A DNA stretch of 64,000 nt from Notamacropus eugenii. Taxonomy: Eukaryota; Chordata; Mammalia; Diprotodontia; Macropodidae. The translations under genes were made by a program, and so were the position numbers. Positions 20,616 to 31,379 of the stretch are shown here, one piece after another. The stretch is taken from positions 65,482,885 to 65,546,884 of the forward strand of contig NC_092876.1 in the NCBI RefSeq assembly GCF_028372415.1, given 5' to 3'. The notes below the pieces were generated by a model. It saw only the letters and a list, made by a program, of their open reading frames with translations, searched no databases and had not been told where the DNA came from. How positions within the stretch are numbered: position 1 is the first letter of the stretch; each line of letters opens with the position of its first letter.

Positions 20616-23403
20616 GGGGGGCAGAGCCAAGATGGCAGAGTAGAAGGATGACTTGTAGGAGCTTTCCTCCCCATAGCCCATAAAATACCTGTAAAAAATG
20701 ACTCTAAACAAATTCTAGAGCAGCAGAAGCCATAAAATGACATAGTGAAAGAGATTTCCAGCCCAAGTCAACCTGGAAGGCTGACAGGAAAGGTCTATCA
20801 CACCAGGCTCAGAGCAGAGCACAGCGTGGCAGGGAAAGGATTGCAGCAGGCTTCAGGGCTCCACTAGCAGCAGCTGTGGTTCCCAGATCCCTCAACCCAC
20901 AAATGCCAGAGATGGCTTCAAAGGTCAGTGAGAAAACTCTTTCATTTAGGTGAGAAGTGAGCAGGGTCCTCCCCTAGCCCTAGTTCCTAGGCAGCGGTAG
21001 CAGCATCCAGTTTTGGAACCCCTGACCTAAAGACCCTGGGGGAGTCAAGTGGCTGATCTGAATCTCAGCCCTGAGTGGTGGTCCTGGGGTCAAGAGGAGT
21101 ACTGGCTGGTAGAGATGGTGGAAGCTCTGGAGAGGGAATTCTACTCACAGATCCTGGGCAGAAAAGCAGACCAGGAGAGGCGTAAACTCCTCTTTTGATT
21201 GTGCCACCTTGGAGGAACTGAGAACTTACAGGTCCCCAGAGTATACCCTCCTCTTGACAAAGGACTCAAAAGTCAAGTAACTTCCCAAAAAAGGGAAAAA
21301 AATAAGACTATAGAAGGCTACCTTCTTGATGAACAGATATTTTCTTCCATCTTTTCAGATGAGGAAGAACAATGCATACCATCAGAGGAAGACAAAAAAG
21401 TTAAGGCTTCTGCATCCAAAACCTCCAAAATAAATATGCAATGGTCTCAGGCCATGGAAGAGCTCAAAAAGATTCTGAAAATCAAGTAAGAGAGGTGGAG
21501 GAAAAATTGGGAAGAGAAATGAGAGCAATGCAAGAAAATCATGAAAAGCGATTCAACAGCTTGCTAAAGGAGACCCAAAAATGCTGAAGAAAATAACACC
21601 TTTAAAAAGAGACTAACTCAAATGGCAAAAGAGGCCCAAAAAGCCAGTGAGGAGAAGAATGCTTTAAAAAGCAGAATTAGTCAAATAGAAAAGGAGGTTC
21701 AAAAGTTCACTGAAGAAAACAGTTCTTTAAAAATTAGAATGGAGTAGATGGAAGCTAATGATTTTACGAGAAATCAAGAAATTACAAAACAAAACCAAAA
21801 GAATAAAAAAGTAGAAGACAATGTGAAATATTTCATTGGAAAAACAACTGACCTGAAAAATAGATCCAGAAGAGACAATTTAAAAATTTTGGGGACTACC
21901 TGAAAGCCATAATCAAAAAAAAGAGCCTAGACATCATCTTTCATGAAATTATCAAGGAAAACTGCCCTGATATTCTAGAACCAGAGGGTAAAATAAATAT
22001 TGGAAGAATCCACTGATCACCTCCTGAAAGAGATCTGAAAAGAAAAACTCCTAAGAATATTTTAGCCAAATTCCAGAGTTCCCAGGTCAAGGAGAAAATA
22101 TTGCAAGCAGCCAGAAAGAAACAATTCGAGTATTGTGGAAATACAACCAGGATAACTCAAGATCTAGCAGCTTCTACATTAAGGGATTGAAGGGCTTAGA
22201 ATATAATATTCCAGAAGTCAAAGGTACTAGGATTAAAACCAAGAATCACCTTCCCAGCAAAACTGAGTATAATACTTCAGGGGAAAAAATGGTCATTCAA
22301 TGAAATAGAGGACTTTCAAGCATTCTTGAGGAAAAGACCAGAGCTGAAAAGAAAATTTGATCTTCAATCACAAGAATCAAGAGAAGCATGAAAAGGTTAA
22401 CAGCAAAGAGAAGTCATAAGGGACTTACTAAAGTTGAACTGTTTACATTCCTACATGGAAAGACAATATTTGTAACTCTTGAAACTTTTCTCAGTATTTG
22501 GGTAGTTGGAGGGATTATACACTCACTCTCTCTCTCACACACACACACATTCATATAGACAGAGGGCACAGGGTGAGTTGAATAAGAAGGAATGATATCT
22601 AAAAAAATAAAATTAAGGGATGAGAGAGGAATATATTGGGAGGAGAAAGGGAGAAATGGAATGGGACAAATAATCTGTCATAAAAGAGGCAAGAGAAAGC
22701 GTTTTCAGTGGAGGGGAAAAGGGGAGAGGTGAGAGGGAAAAAGTGAAGCTTACTATCATCACATTTGGCTCAAGGAGGAAATAACATGCACACTCAATTT
22801 GATATGAAAATCTACCTTACACTTCTGGAAAGCAGGCGAGAAGGAGATAAGTGGGGTGGGGGATGATAGAAGGGAGGGCAAATGGGAGGAGAGAGTAATT
22901 AGAAGTAAACACTTTTGAGGAGGGACAAGGTCAAAAAAGAGAATAGAATAAATGGGGGCAGGATAGGATGGAGGGAAATATAGTTAGTCTTTCACAACAT
23001 GATTATTATGGAAGTCTTTTGCAAAACTACACATATTTAGCCTATATTGAATTACTTGCCTTCTCAGTGGGGATGGGTGGAAGGAGAAAGGGAAAGAAGT
23101 TGGAACTCAAAGTTTTAGGAACAAATGTTGAGAATTGTTTTTGCATGCAACTGGGAAATAAGAAATACAGGTAATGGGGTATAGAAATCTATCTTGCCCT
23201 ACAAGAAAAGAGAGAAGATGGGGATGAGGGAAGGAAGGGGTATGATAGAAGGGAGGGCAGATTGGGGGAAGGGGTAATCAGAATGTACGGTGTCTTGGGG
23301 TGGGAGGAGGGAGAGAAGGGGAGAAAATTTGGAACTCAAAATCTTGTGGAAATGAATGTTGAAAACTAAAAATAAATTAAATTTAAAAAGTAAAAATAAA
23401 AAA
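20616..23403 (+). mobile_element. HAL1 (half-L1), near full length, plus strand
   Basis: Opens with the 'cagagccaagatggcagagt' L1-type 5' end. After a GC-richer 5' UTR, broken frames encode L1 ORF1p: a coiled coil with heptads like 'QIEKEVQKFTEENSSLKIRM' (about 21690-21750), the RRM block 'DLKNRSRRDNLK' (about 21855) and the C-terminal domain 'AARKKQFEY' and 'RITQDLAASTL' (about 22105-22180). ORF1 is followed directly by a GA-rich 3' UTR and a poly(A)-like tail; there is no ORF2. That layout, about 2.8 kb long, is HAL1. A 14-base target duplication flanks it (20602-20615 and 23404-23417, one mismatch). Confidence 0.9.
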
Positions 23404-23417
23404 GAAGAGGATTGGGG
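23404..23417. repeat. HAL1 target-site duplication, right
   Basis: Directly follows the A-rich tail of the HAL1 and pairs with 20602-20615. Confidence 0.82.
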
Positions 23418-23815
23418 CTCTAAATCTGGAAGGAATCTCAGAGAATCCATTCTTGTTTTAAAGAGGAGGAAGCTAGGGGCCAGAAAAGGTAGGTGACATC
23501 ATTCAAGGTCACACAGGAAGTAAGTGGCAAAGTCAGGATTTGAACTCAAGCCTTTGGACTCCAGAACCAGCATTCTGTCTACTGAACCACACAGAAGCCT
23601 TCCCAGAGACATCATTCATAGCATTGTCATCATGACAATTTTTATTTCTCTGGGTCTTCCAGGCTTACAAGTACTTTCTTTGTGACTATCCTGGGAAGAA
23701 AGGAGAGGATATGATTCTGTCCATTTTGCAGATTTTGTCTTTGTATCCCCTATGCTGCTCACAGTGACTGGTCCATAGTAGTCACTTAAAGAAAGTTTAT
23801 TGAATGAATGAGTGA
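23418..23815. mobile_element. Antisense MIR/CORE SINE and L2 3' end
   Basis: 23418-23600 antisense SINE ('caaggtcacacaggaagtaa', 'ggatttgaactcaagccttt'). 23735-23815 sense L2 end ('tctttgtatcccctatgctg', 'agtttattgaatgaatgagt'). Confidence 0.8.
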
Positions 23816-24400
23816 AGACTCAGATGACCAGAGACTGTCCTGGACTAATATCCCTCCCACTAGGCTTCACTACCTCCAATTACTGTGATCCTGAGTCACA
23901 GAGAAAAGGTTATTTGATGTTTAGATTCCCCCTGCATTAGAGGGAAAGGGTGTAGGCACTTTTCCATCCAGAATGGCTAAATGATTTTGTAAAAGATGTA
24001 AATCCTCAGCGATCCAGAATTACTCATTGTCCATTGAGTAAAGATTGTTGAGGTTTTATGTTTCAAGTATTTTTCTATTTAAACATATGGTTGCTTTTGC
24101 CCTACAATTTTTTGAGGTTTTCTGAGATCACTTTAAAGTCGATGAAGAGTGAAGAAAGCAGAGTCAAAAAAACAGTGATTTCAGTGATTGCCTGCTGTCT
24201 ATAAAGTCTACATGGAAAGTCAAGTTTAACGGTCAATGTCAGGACCATACGGTCAAAGCTGGTTTGTCGTTCACCCTGCTTCCCTCTCAGGGAATTGTGT
24301 TTGATGATTGGGGTCATTGTGAAGCCATGAACTGGGTTTAAACCTTCATTAAAGGTTTGGATGAGATGACAGCAAAGGTACTTTCCAGTTATAACAGTCT
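23815..24400. other. No gene seen; non-repetitive DNA
   Basis: AT-rich unique-looking sequence without a coding signature. Confidence 0.45.
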
Positions 24401-24401
24401 A

Positions 24402-24605
24402 TACTCTAACATTCTCTCTTCAAGGGCCCTCCCAGCTCTGACGTTCTGTGTTCTAAGGGCCTTCCCAGCTCTGATGTTCTGTGTTCTAAGGACTCTCCCA
24501 GCTCTGACATCCTGTGTTCTAAGGGCCTTCCCAGCTCTGACATCCTGTGTTCTAAGGGTCCTCCCAGCTCTGATGTTCTGTGTTCTACCATTTTGTGTTC
24601 TGAGA
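24402..24605 (-). repeat. 33-bp minisatellite array 3 (reverse, about 6 units)
   Basis: Well-conserved units 'CCCTCCCAGCTCTGACATCC' with 'TGTGTTCTAAGG' at 33-base spacing. Open frames of 88, 144 and 119 codons cross it in three frames, as expected of a period divisible by three. Confidence 0.95.
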
Positions 24606-25490
24606 AGTGATTTAGTGCAGTAGAGAACCCTACTTGCAAAGGTGAAGGGGAAAATCCAAGGAGGGTCTCCCTTGACCTGCCCTTTCTGGATCCCATGAAA
24701 TCCTTGCTTGGCCTGCCAATCTCTTGTTGGCCCATAGTCCCAGATGGGGTTGACCCAGGCCGCAAGAAAACATCGTAATGTTTTTAATAAAACCTCAGAG
24801 TCAATAAAGGTAACCGTTCTCACTTGCCTCTCACACCCGACCTAGCTGTTGACTTTATAGCTTATGTGGAACCAAGTGGTTGAGGCCTCTGTCTAACTCC
24901 CATGTAGTTTGGGGAGATATAAGATAGAGAAGCAGGGGCCATTTTATAAGAAACAACAACGAAAAAAAACACACACACCCCACCAAAAACACACACACAC
25001 CAGCTCCTGGAAAGATTCCACCATCAGCCAGAATCAAAGGCCCATTCAAAGGGACAGAACCCCTCACATTCACTGTTTAATGAAAACCAAATTTCTCTTG
25101 CCTCTGAGCATTTCCAGGGGGATACTACTGAAACAGACTGATTTAGAGAAATTGGCTACCCTGGCTTGTCACCAATAGGGCCTTACTGTGCTCAAATATT
25201 TTTATGATAATATGGGCCCCGTATTTTTATAATTTTAGGCCTTGGCGATTTGGGCCTGGCTTGTTTTCGTTGAACAAGAAACTGAAACCCAGGAAAGGGA
25301 ATGAAAGTGACACCTCGGCAGCTACTCCCGCCACGTCTATACAATGTTTATACAATGATTGGCAAGTGGGAGGATGGGCCACAGTACACACCTTGGTACC
25401 TTGGTGTCCTAGGTCAAGGTGACTAGGCCCCCTGGGGGGGATGCTCACTGACTCTCCATTCTCATAAAGGAAGCATCTATTTCTCATGAA
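24605..25490. other. No gene seen; unique DNA with a possible conserved block
   Basis: No repeat recognised except a short CA-rich patch at 24965-25005. 25170-25430 is unlike the surrounding repeats and contains GAAACTGAAA at about 25280, which matches the interferon-regulatory-factor site GAAANNGAAA. Whether the block is functional is unknown. Confidence 0.4.
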
Positions 25491-26470
25491 CCAGAGAATG
25501 CCAGGGCTAAGAGGGAGCCTGAGAGAGAATCCAAGTACCTGGAGCGCCTGGACTTGTTTTTAAAATATTTGGGTAACTGCCCAATGTCACCTAGTTAATG
25601 AGTGGCAATGGAAACTAGAACCTGGGTCTTGTGGGACTCTGAGTCTTGTCGCCCCCTTTCCCTTGAAAATAACTCTGAAACATCTCTCCACTTGGGTCAG
25701 TATAATGGATAGAGAGCCAACCCCAAAGTCAAGAAGACCTGAGCTCACAACCTGCCCCTGAAAGATACTGGTGGCGAAATCTTGGGCAAATCACTTAACC
25801 TTTGTGTCTCAGGCGAGTCTTAAAAACTACAGATTGCAAAGTAGCTGCTGACCTTCATTGGGAGAAGGAGATTTCCTCATAGGCATTTCACTGTTCCTGA
25901 TAAAATCATGGATCTGAATAAAAACAAACCAATGACAAGACCCCTGTCCCTCCAAGGTCCCTTTCTCCCTCCCAAGGTTGCTAACATATTCATAGAATAA
26001 TAGTTTTAGGGCTGGAAAGCACTTCAGAGGCCATCTGGTTCAAACTCCTTTCATACATGAGGCCTAGAGAGGCTTAGCAATTATCAAAGGTGATACAGAG
26101 AATAAGTATTAGAGGAGGATTTGAATCCAGGGCCTCTGACTCTAGAACCAGGGCTTTTTCTACCATTGTTAAGGGAACATACGAATGCTTGGAGTAGGCT
26201 GATGACTTTTGGGTCAGGCATTAAGAGATGTCTGTTATCCTCATAGAATGACAAGCCCAGAGTCAGGAAGTTCTGAGTTCAAATGTGACCTCAGATGCTT
26301 CCTAGCTGTGATTGTGGGCTGGTTAGTTAACCTCCATTCGTTTCAGTTTTCAGATCTCTAAAACGGAGACAACAGAACCCACATCCCAGGGTTATTGTGA
26401 GGATTGAATGAGATAATAAATGTAAAACATTTAACGCAGTAGCTGGTACACAGCAAGAGCTTCATAAATG
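25490..26470. mobile_element. Four MIR/CORE SINEs in succession
   Basis: 25560-25670 antisense; 25690-25830 sense ('aatcttgggcaaatcactta'); 25985-26175 antisense and nearly complete ('tttgaatccagggcctctga'); 26235-26470 sense and full length, with 'ttattgtgaggattgaatga' and a 'cttcataaatgtgtttcc' end. Confidence 0.78.
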
Positions 26471-26479
26471 TGTTTCCTT

Positions 26480-27190
26480 CCTTTCATTTTGGACCCTTAT
26501 AATGACTTTTTAAGTTGGTCTTCCTGACTCAAGTCTCTCCCCACTCTAATCCAGCTTCCATACTAATCATTACTAGTAGGAAATCACTAAGTGATTTTCC
26601 CAGAGTATAGATCTACCCATGTCATTCCCCAATTCAATAAATTCCATTGGCTCCGCATTACTTCTAAGATCAAGCATAAACTATTCTGTTTGGCTTTCAA
26701 TATCCTTCATAATCTGGCCCCAAACTACTTGACCTTTCCAAAGTCATTATGCATTAATCATCTTCCTACACTTTATGGACTAGACCATAGAGCTTTGCTG
26801 CTCTACACACATGACATTCCATCTCCCATCACCACTCTTTTGCATTGGCTGTGCCTCATCTCTAAGAATACATTCCCTTCTCATCTCTGCCTCTTAGAAC
26901 CTTTTGTCTCCTTCAACACTCTACACAAATGCCACCACTTACAGGAAGACTTTCCTGATTCTCCTAACTGCTGGCATCCTCCAACTTCCTCCCCCAACTC
27001 CATCCAGTCAGAATTAGCTTTTTCTCATCTTATATCAATCTTGTTTATTCTTACCTAGGTACTTGCAGTCTCCCCAATAGAATGTGGACTCCTGGAGGGC
27101 AGGAACTGTTTTTTAAATCTTTGTTTTTATAAGCTGAATGCTTAGCAAAGTGCCTGGCACATAGTAGATAATTAATATTTCTTGAATGAT
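26480..27190 (+). mobile_element. L2 LINE 3' part, plus strand
   Basis: The 155-codon frame 26591-27058 and its surroundings carry L2 ORF2 C-terminal DNA landmarks: 'attccattggctccgcatta', 'ttctaagatcaagcataaac', 'tcataatctggccccaaact', 'aggaagactttcctgattct', 'gaatgtggactcctggaggg' and 'aagtgcctggcacatagtag'. The frame keeps no intact RT core. It is a fossil LINE, not a host gene. Confidence 0.85.
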
Positions 27191-27310
27191 AGCTCATAGT
27201 AGTTGCTTAATAAATGCTTGCTGACTGGTGGCACATAATAGGTGCTGAATAAATGCCTGTTGACTGATGAAACATAGTAGGTGTTTAATAAATGCTTGTT
27301 GATTGGATTT
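27147..27310 (+). repeat. Tandem copies of the L2 3' tail (about 39 bp, four units)
   Basis: Four successive versions of 'cacatagtaggtgcttaata' plus 'aatgcttgttgactg' with period near 38-40. They begin at the true L2 end and run to about 27310, followed by a fifth worn copy at 27320-27370. Confidence 0.85.
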
Positions 27311-27369
27311 GTGTCCTCAGGGCCTAGCACAGTGCCCTACATAAGGCAAGCCTCAATAAACACTTATTC

Positions 27370-28340
27370 AATTGAACTGAGCCCACGGTGTAGGACAGCC
27401 ATAGGCAGCCAGGGATCCTGGGGCTGGAATTTCCCTCCAATCAGGGACTCTCAAGCTTGCTTCAAGCTGTAAAACAGGAAGCCAGGAATCCGGAGCCCCC
27501 CACCCCTCGCAGCCCTGGACCACCCAGATGCAGGCTGTGGGGTAGATATTAGCCCCTGGCCCAGGCTGGCCATCCCCAGCCTGTCTGAGTCGGAATCTGC
27601 GGGGCATTGCAGGTTTCCGCTCCCGATGTGGGGGAGAACAGCCCAGGCTTTCATTTGGGCCCCCCAGGCCCCATCACTGCTTTACAGATCATTTCGTTTA
27701 TGACTGAGGAATGAAGCTGTTCACACACACGATGGCCAAAAATGCTGGGCCTTTGGAGCTGTCGGAGGTGCCCACCCGGCGACAGGTCAAGGCCAGAGCC
27801 CAGGAAGGAGCCCTGGGAGTTCCCCAGCGGCATCAGAGGCCAGGCATGGGTGGGGCGGGGTCTAGAGGGTCTGTATCCAGATTGGGGCAGGGAAGAATAA
27901 TATCGTTATTACGGTTTCTGACTTAGCCTGGGGGGAGAGGGACTATAAAGTTCTCTCTGCCCCTGGCCCACCTCAGCTCCTGATTTTCAGCGGCAAAACA
28001 GTGCAGTGTTTCTCTAACATTTTTTTCAGACCCTAGGGCCTCCCTGCTTACTTGAGGAAAGGTAAAGACCCCTCCCTCCCCCCACCATAAGCAGACCATG
28101 CTGCCTGGAGTGCTGCCAGGGGCCTCCAGAAATCCGTTGGAAGAGAAGGAAGGGCCAGGGAAAAGTCAATTCACCGCAGCTGGAAGGGGAGGCTTAGGAG
28201 CAGACTAGGAAGAATGAAGGAGACCCAGGTGGTCTTATGGGAGCCTTGGAAGGAGACAGCCTGGGCTAGATGGAGATCCAGGGCAGTGAGCCCCCCAACA
28301 CCTTCTAGGCACTCATACCAGATGATGCAGGGGAGGGGGC
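27370..28340. other. GC-rich unique block; no gene assigned
   Basis: The largest stretch outside RUNX3 with no recognisable repeat. It is GC-rich with several CpGs ('cccggcgacagg', 'tccgctcccgatg'). Short frames on both strands (60-79 codons) have no family resemblance. It could be a conserved non-coding element downstream of RUNX3, or old decayed DNA. Confidence 0.4.
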
Positions 28341-28500
28341 ATTCAGTTGGAAGTCATAGGCCCTGAATTGGAATTTGGGCTCCACCATTTACTGTCTGTG
28401 TCATCTCAGTAAAGTCACTTCTTCTGGGCCTCAGTTTCCTCATCTATAATGGGCTAGAGGCCTCTAAGGACACTCCCAGCTCAACGTATGACCCCCAAGG
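28340..28500 (+). mobile_element. MIR/CORE SINE, sense
   Basis: 'gctccaccatttactgtctg', 'tgggcctcagtttcctcatc' and the tail 'aggacactcccagctcaacg', another copy of the tail that the 33-bp unit resembles. Confidence 0.8.
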
Positions 28501-28729
28501 TCCTTTTATAAAGCAGGCACAATCTATTCTGTGGCTAATGGGACAGCCACTCACTTTCTTACCAGCCTCTAGATCCTGAGTGCCAAGGCTAATTTGTCAC
28601 TGACCACATTTTACTAGATACCAGCGTTCTGCCTCCATCCCCAAGCCCTTAACTCTTCTGTAGAACTTAACTAGATCATCCCCTTCCCTCTCTGCTCTAG
28701 CAAGTATTTGGTACATCTATGCCTCTCCT

Positions 28730-28955
28730 CAAGAGGTAGCTAGATGGCTTGGTGGATAGAGTGCCGGGTCTGGAGTCAGGAAGACCTGAATTCAAATCCA
28801 GCCTCAGACACTTATTAGCTGTGTGACCCTAGGCAAGTCACTTCACCCTGTTTGCCTCAGTTTCCCCTGTAAAATGAGAAAGAAATGGCAAACCACTCCA
28901 GTATCTCAGCCAAGTGAGATCAGGAAGAATCAGACACAACTGAACAACAATGCCT
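28730..28955 (+). mobile_element. MAR1-type marsupial SINE, sense
   Basis: Full length: 'ggatagagtgccgggtctgg', 'gaagacctgaattcaaatcc', 'tgtgtgaccctaggcaagtc', 'gaaatggcaaaccactccag' and 'cagacacaactgaacaacaa'. It is the best-preserved MAR1 copy in the window. Confidence 0.92.
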
Positions 28956-29048
28956 CTCTTTCCATCCCCCCACCCTAACCATCTTCTCATCCTGTCCATG
29001 TCTCTAGAAACCCTCCACCCAAGATCCATTAATTAGGAATTCTTCCTA

Positions 29049-29090
<42 letters not shown>
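29049..29090 (+). repeat. (CA)n microsatellite
   Basis: About 20 uninterrupted AC dinucleotides. Confidence 0.97.
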
Positions 29091-29124
29091 CCCATCCCTG
29101 TGAGTAATATCACGATTCATATTG

Positions 29125-29425
29125 AAACTAAAATTTTGTAATAATCATGATAGCTAGTATCTATGTAGCACTTTAAGGTTTGTAAAGCACTTTAAAAATA
29201 TTATATTATCTCATTTGATCCTCACAACAACTCTGGGAGGTAGGTTGAGGTTCTTATTATCCCCATTTTACAGATGAGGAAACTGAGGCAGGCAGTGGTG
29301 GTTTTTTTGGGGTTTTTTTTTTATGTTACTTATTTGCTCAGGGTCAGTCACCCAGCTAATGAGTTTCTGAGGCCAGGTTTACACTCAGGTGTTCTGACTC
29401 TGGGTCCATAGCTCTCAGCTGATTC
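29125..29425 (-). mobile_element. MIR SINE, antisense, near full length
   Basis: 'gcactttaaggtttgtaaag', 'tctcatttgatcctcacaac', 'ttatccccattttacagatg' and 'aggaaactgaggca' are followed by a T/G-rich interruption (29300-29325) and the head 'gctaatgagtttctgaggcc'. Confidence 0.88.
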
Positions 29426-29429
29426 TTTT

Positions 29430-30405
29430 TATTTTTAAATTTTTAAATTTTTTATTTTTAATTAATTTTATTTATTTTCAGTGTTCTACAATCACTACAA
29501 TATAACTTTGATTTTCCCCCTTCCTTCCCCCTACCTCCTCCCTCCCTCCCCGAGACAGCATACAATTTTATATAGGCGCTACACATACATTCCTATTAAA
29601 TACATTTTCACTTATAGTCATGCTGTGTAGCAGAATTAAAATAAATGGGAGAAACCATATAACAAACCAAAACACAATACACACACAAAAAATGATCTGC
29701 TTCATTCTGCGATTGAATTCCATAGTTCTTTCTCTGGATGTGGAAGGCATTTTGCCTTAAAAGACCATTGGGAATTTTTTTAAGTCCTTGCATTGCAATA
29801 AAGTTCCAAGTCTACCAGAAAAAATTCTCACACATTGTGGTCATTGCTGTGCACAAAGTTCTCCTGGTTCTGCTCCTTTCGCTCAGCATCAGATCATGTG
29901 AGTCTTTCCAAGCCTCTCTGAAGTCTTCCTGTTCATCATTTCTTATAGCACAACAGTATTCCATTACATTCATATACCATAATTTATTCAGCCATTCCCC
30001 AATTGACGGGCATCCCCTTGATTTCCAGCACCACAAAGAGTGCTGCTATAAATATTCTTGTACGTGTGGGACCCTTTCCCATTTTTCTGATCTCTTGGGA
30101 TATAGTCCTAGAAGCAATATTGCTGGGTCAATGGGTATGCATATTTTTGTAGTCCTTTGGGCATAGTTCCAAATTGTTCTCCAGAATAGTTGGATCAGCT
30201 CACAGCTCCACCAACAATGAATTAGTGTTCCAACTCTCCCACATCCTCTCCAACATTTATCATCTTCCTGTTCTGTCATGTTTGCCAATCTGATAGGTGT
30301 GATGTGGTACACCTAAGAGTTGTTTTGATTTGCATCTCTCTAATCAATAGTGATTTAGAGCACTTTTTCATATAACTATAGATATCTTTAATTTCTTCCT
30401 CTCTC
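29430..30405 (-). mobile_element. L1 LINE 3' end, minus strand
   Basis: Minus-strand frames give the L1 ORF2p C-terminus: 'KCWRGCGRVGTLIHCWWSCE', 'IQLFWRTIWNY', 'LNKLWYMNVMEYCCAIRND' and 'HDLMLSERSRTRRTLCTAM'. A T-rich 3' UTR and tail end near 29430. It is 5'-truncated and the reading frame is broken between these blocks. The AT-rich tail region at 29425-29475 is the A-rich end on this strand. Confidence 0.9.
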
Positions 30406-30414
30406 AGCTGATAC

Positions 30415-30600
30415 TGTGAGAGGCATAGAGTCCAGGAATATAGCCGGGATAGTGTTAATGACCTCTGCATTTATCAGACTATACCTGGAGAACTGGGTTC
30501 AGGTCTGGGGGCCATGTTTCAAGAAGGACATGCCCACCTAGAGGATAGCAAAGGGCCTTTGAGATGCTGCCAAAGGAAGGTCAGTGGAAGGAGCTAAGGG
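30415..30600 (+). mobile_element. L3/CR1 fragment, sense
   Basis: 'ggcatagagtccaggaatat', 'ctggagaactgggttcaggt' and 'gtttcaagaaggacatgccc' align in order with the CR1/L3 segment just downstream of the RT domain. Confidence 0.75.
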
Positions 30601-30639
30601 GGCAAGAGTGGGGATGGGGAGGAGACATGTCTAGGATTT

Positions 30640-31000
30640 GGAAGGCTGACTCATTAAACAGTGGGGAAAGGGCTGAATTTTGACTTCCAAGATCTGGGTT
30701 TGAATCTTGGCTTTGCCACTTGGGCTCTAAGACCCGAGGTAAGTGAATCATTTAGCCTTTCTGCGTCTTGGTTTCCTGATCTATGAAGTGGGGGGATTAA
30801 ATTAGAGGACCTCTGAGACAGGCATCTAAATCTGTGATTAATCAGCCAACAAAATTTTATTGATGCCTACGGTGCACCAGACAGGATGCTAGACTACAGG
30901 GATACAAAACCAAAAAGGTCTTCCATTCTGTTGTTGGAGACAATAGCACAAGCACACAATATAATCTTGGAAAGAGGTCTCTACTGGAGCATCCCATGAA
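30640..31000 (+). mobile_element. MIR SINE and ancient repeat
   Basis: 30640-30838 sense SINE ('gggtttgaatcttggctttg', 'ttaaattagaggacctctga'). 30840-30960 is the 'attgatgcctacggtgcacc' ancient repeat also split by the RTE at 12527. Confidence 0.7.
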
Positions 31001-31379
31001 TGTATGCTTGATCCTATGTACAGACATTAGGTTTACCAAATTTGTAATAATGACATGGAGCTGGGAGGCATGACATAGTGGATGAGGATCAGGATGCAGA
31101 AAATAAAAACAAAACAAAACCATGCTGAAAAACTGGGGCAAATCTGGCACAATGGAACTTAGTAGAGTTCAATATATAGTTTTCCACTTGAGTTAAAAAA
31201 ATCACTTTCACAAGCACAAAATGGGGGAAGATGGTGATTCATCTGATAAAGAACCAAGATATGCTAATGAATTGTAAATCCAAGATGAGTGAACAGTGTA
31301 ACAACGTGGCCAAGAAAGGGTACTGCAATAATACAGGCACCAACAGAGAGGTGGGAGCCCTGGTGAACTCTCTCTTTTT
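31000..31379 (+). mobile_element. L3/CR1 LINE, left part (split by HAL1)
   Basis: 'aaatttgtaataatgacatg', 'cactttcacaagcacaaaat', 'gggggaagatggtgattcat' and 'gtgaacagtgtaacaacgtg' follow the CR1/L3 order after the catalytic RT motif. The same element continues at 34014. Confidence 0.82.

Noticed and set aside
26591-27058. 155-codon frame as a host gene
   Set aside because: The DNA follows the L2 LINE 3' order and ends in the L2 3' UTR; the frame is fossil L2 sequence.
28730-28955. tRNA gene suggested by the box-like head of SINEs
   Set aside because: It is the tRNA-derived head of a full-length MAR1 SINE followed by the CORE domain and tail, not a free tRNA.
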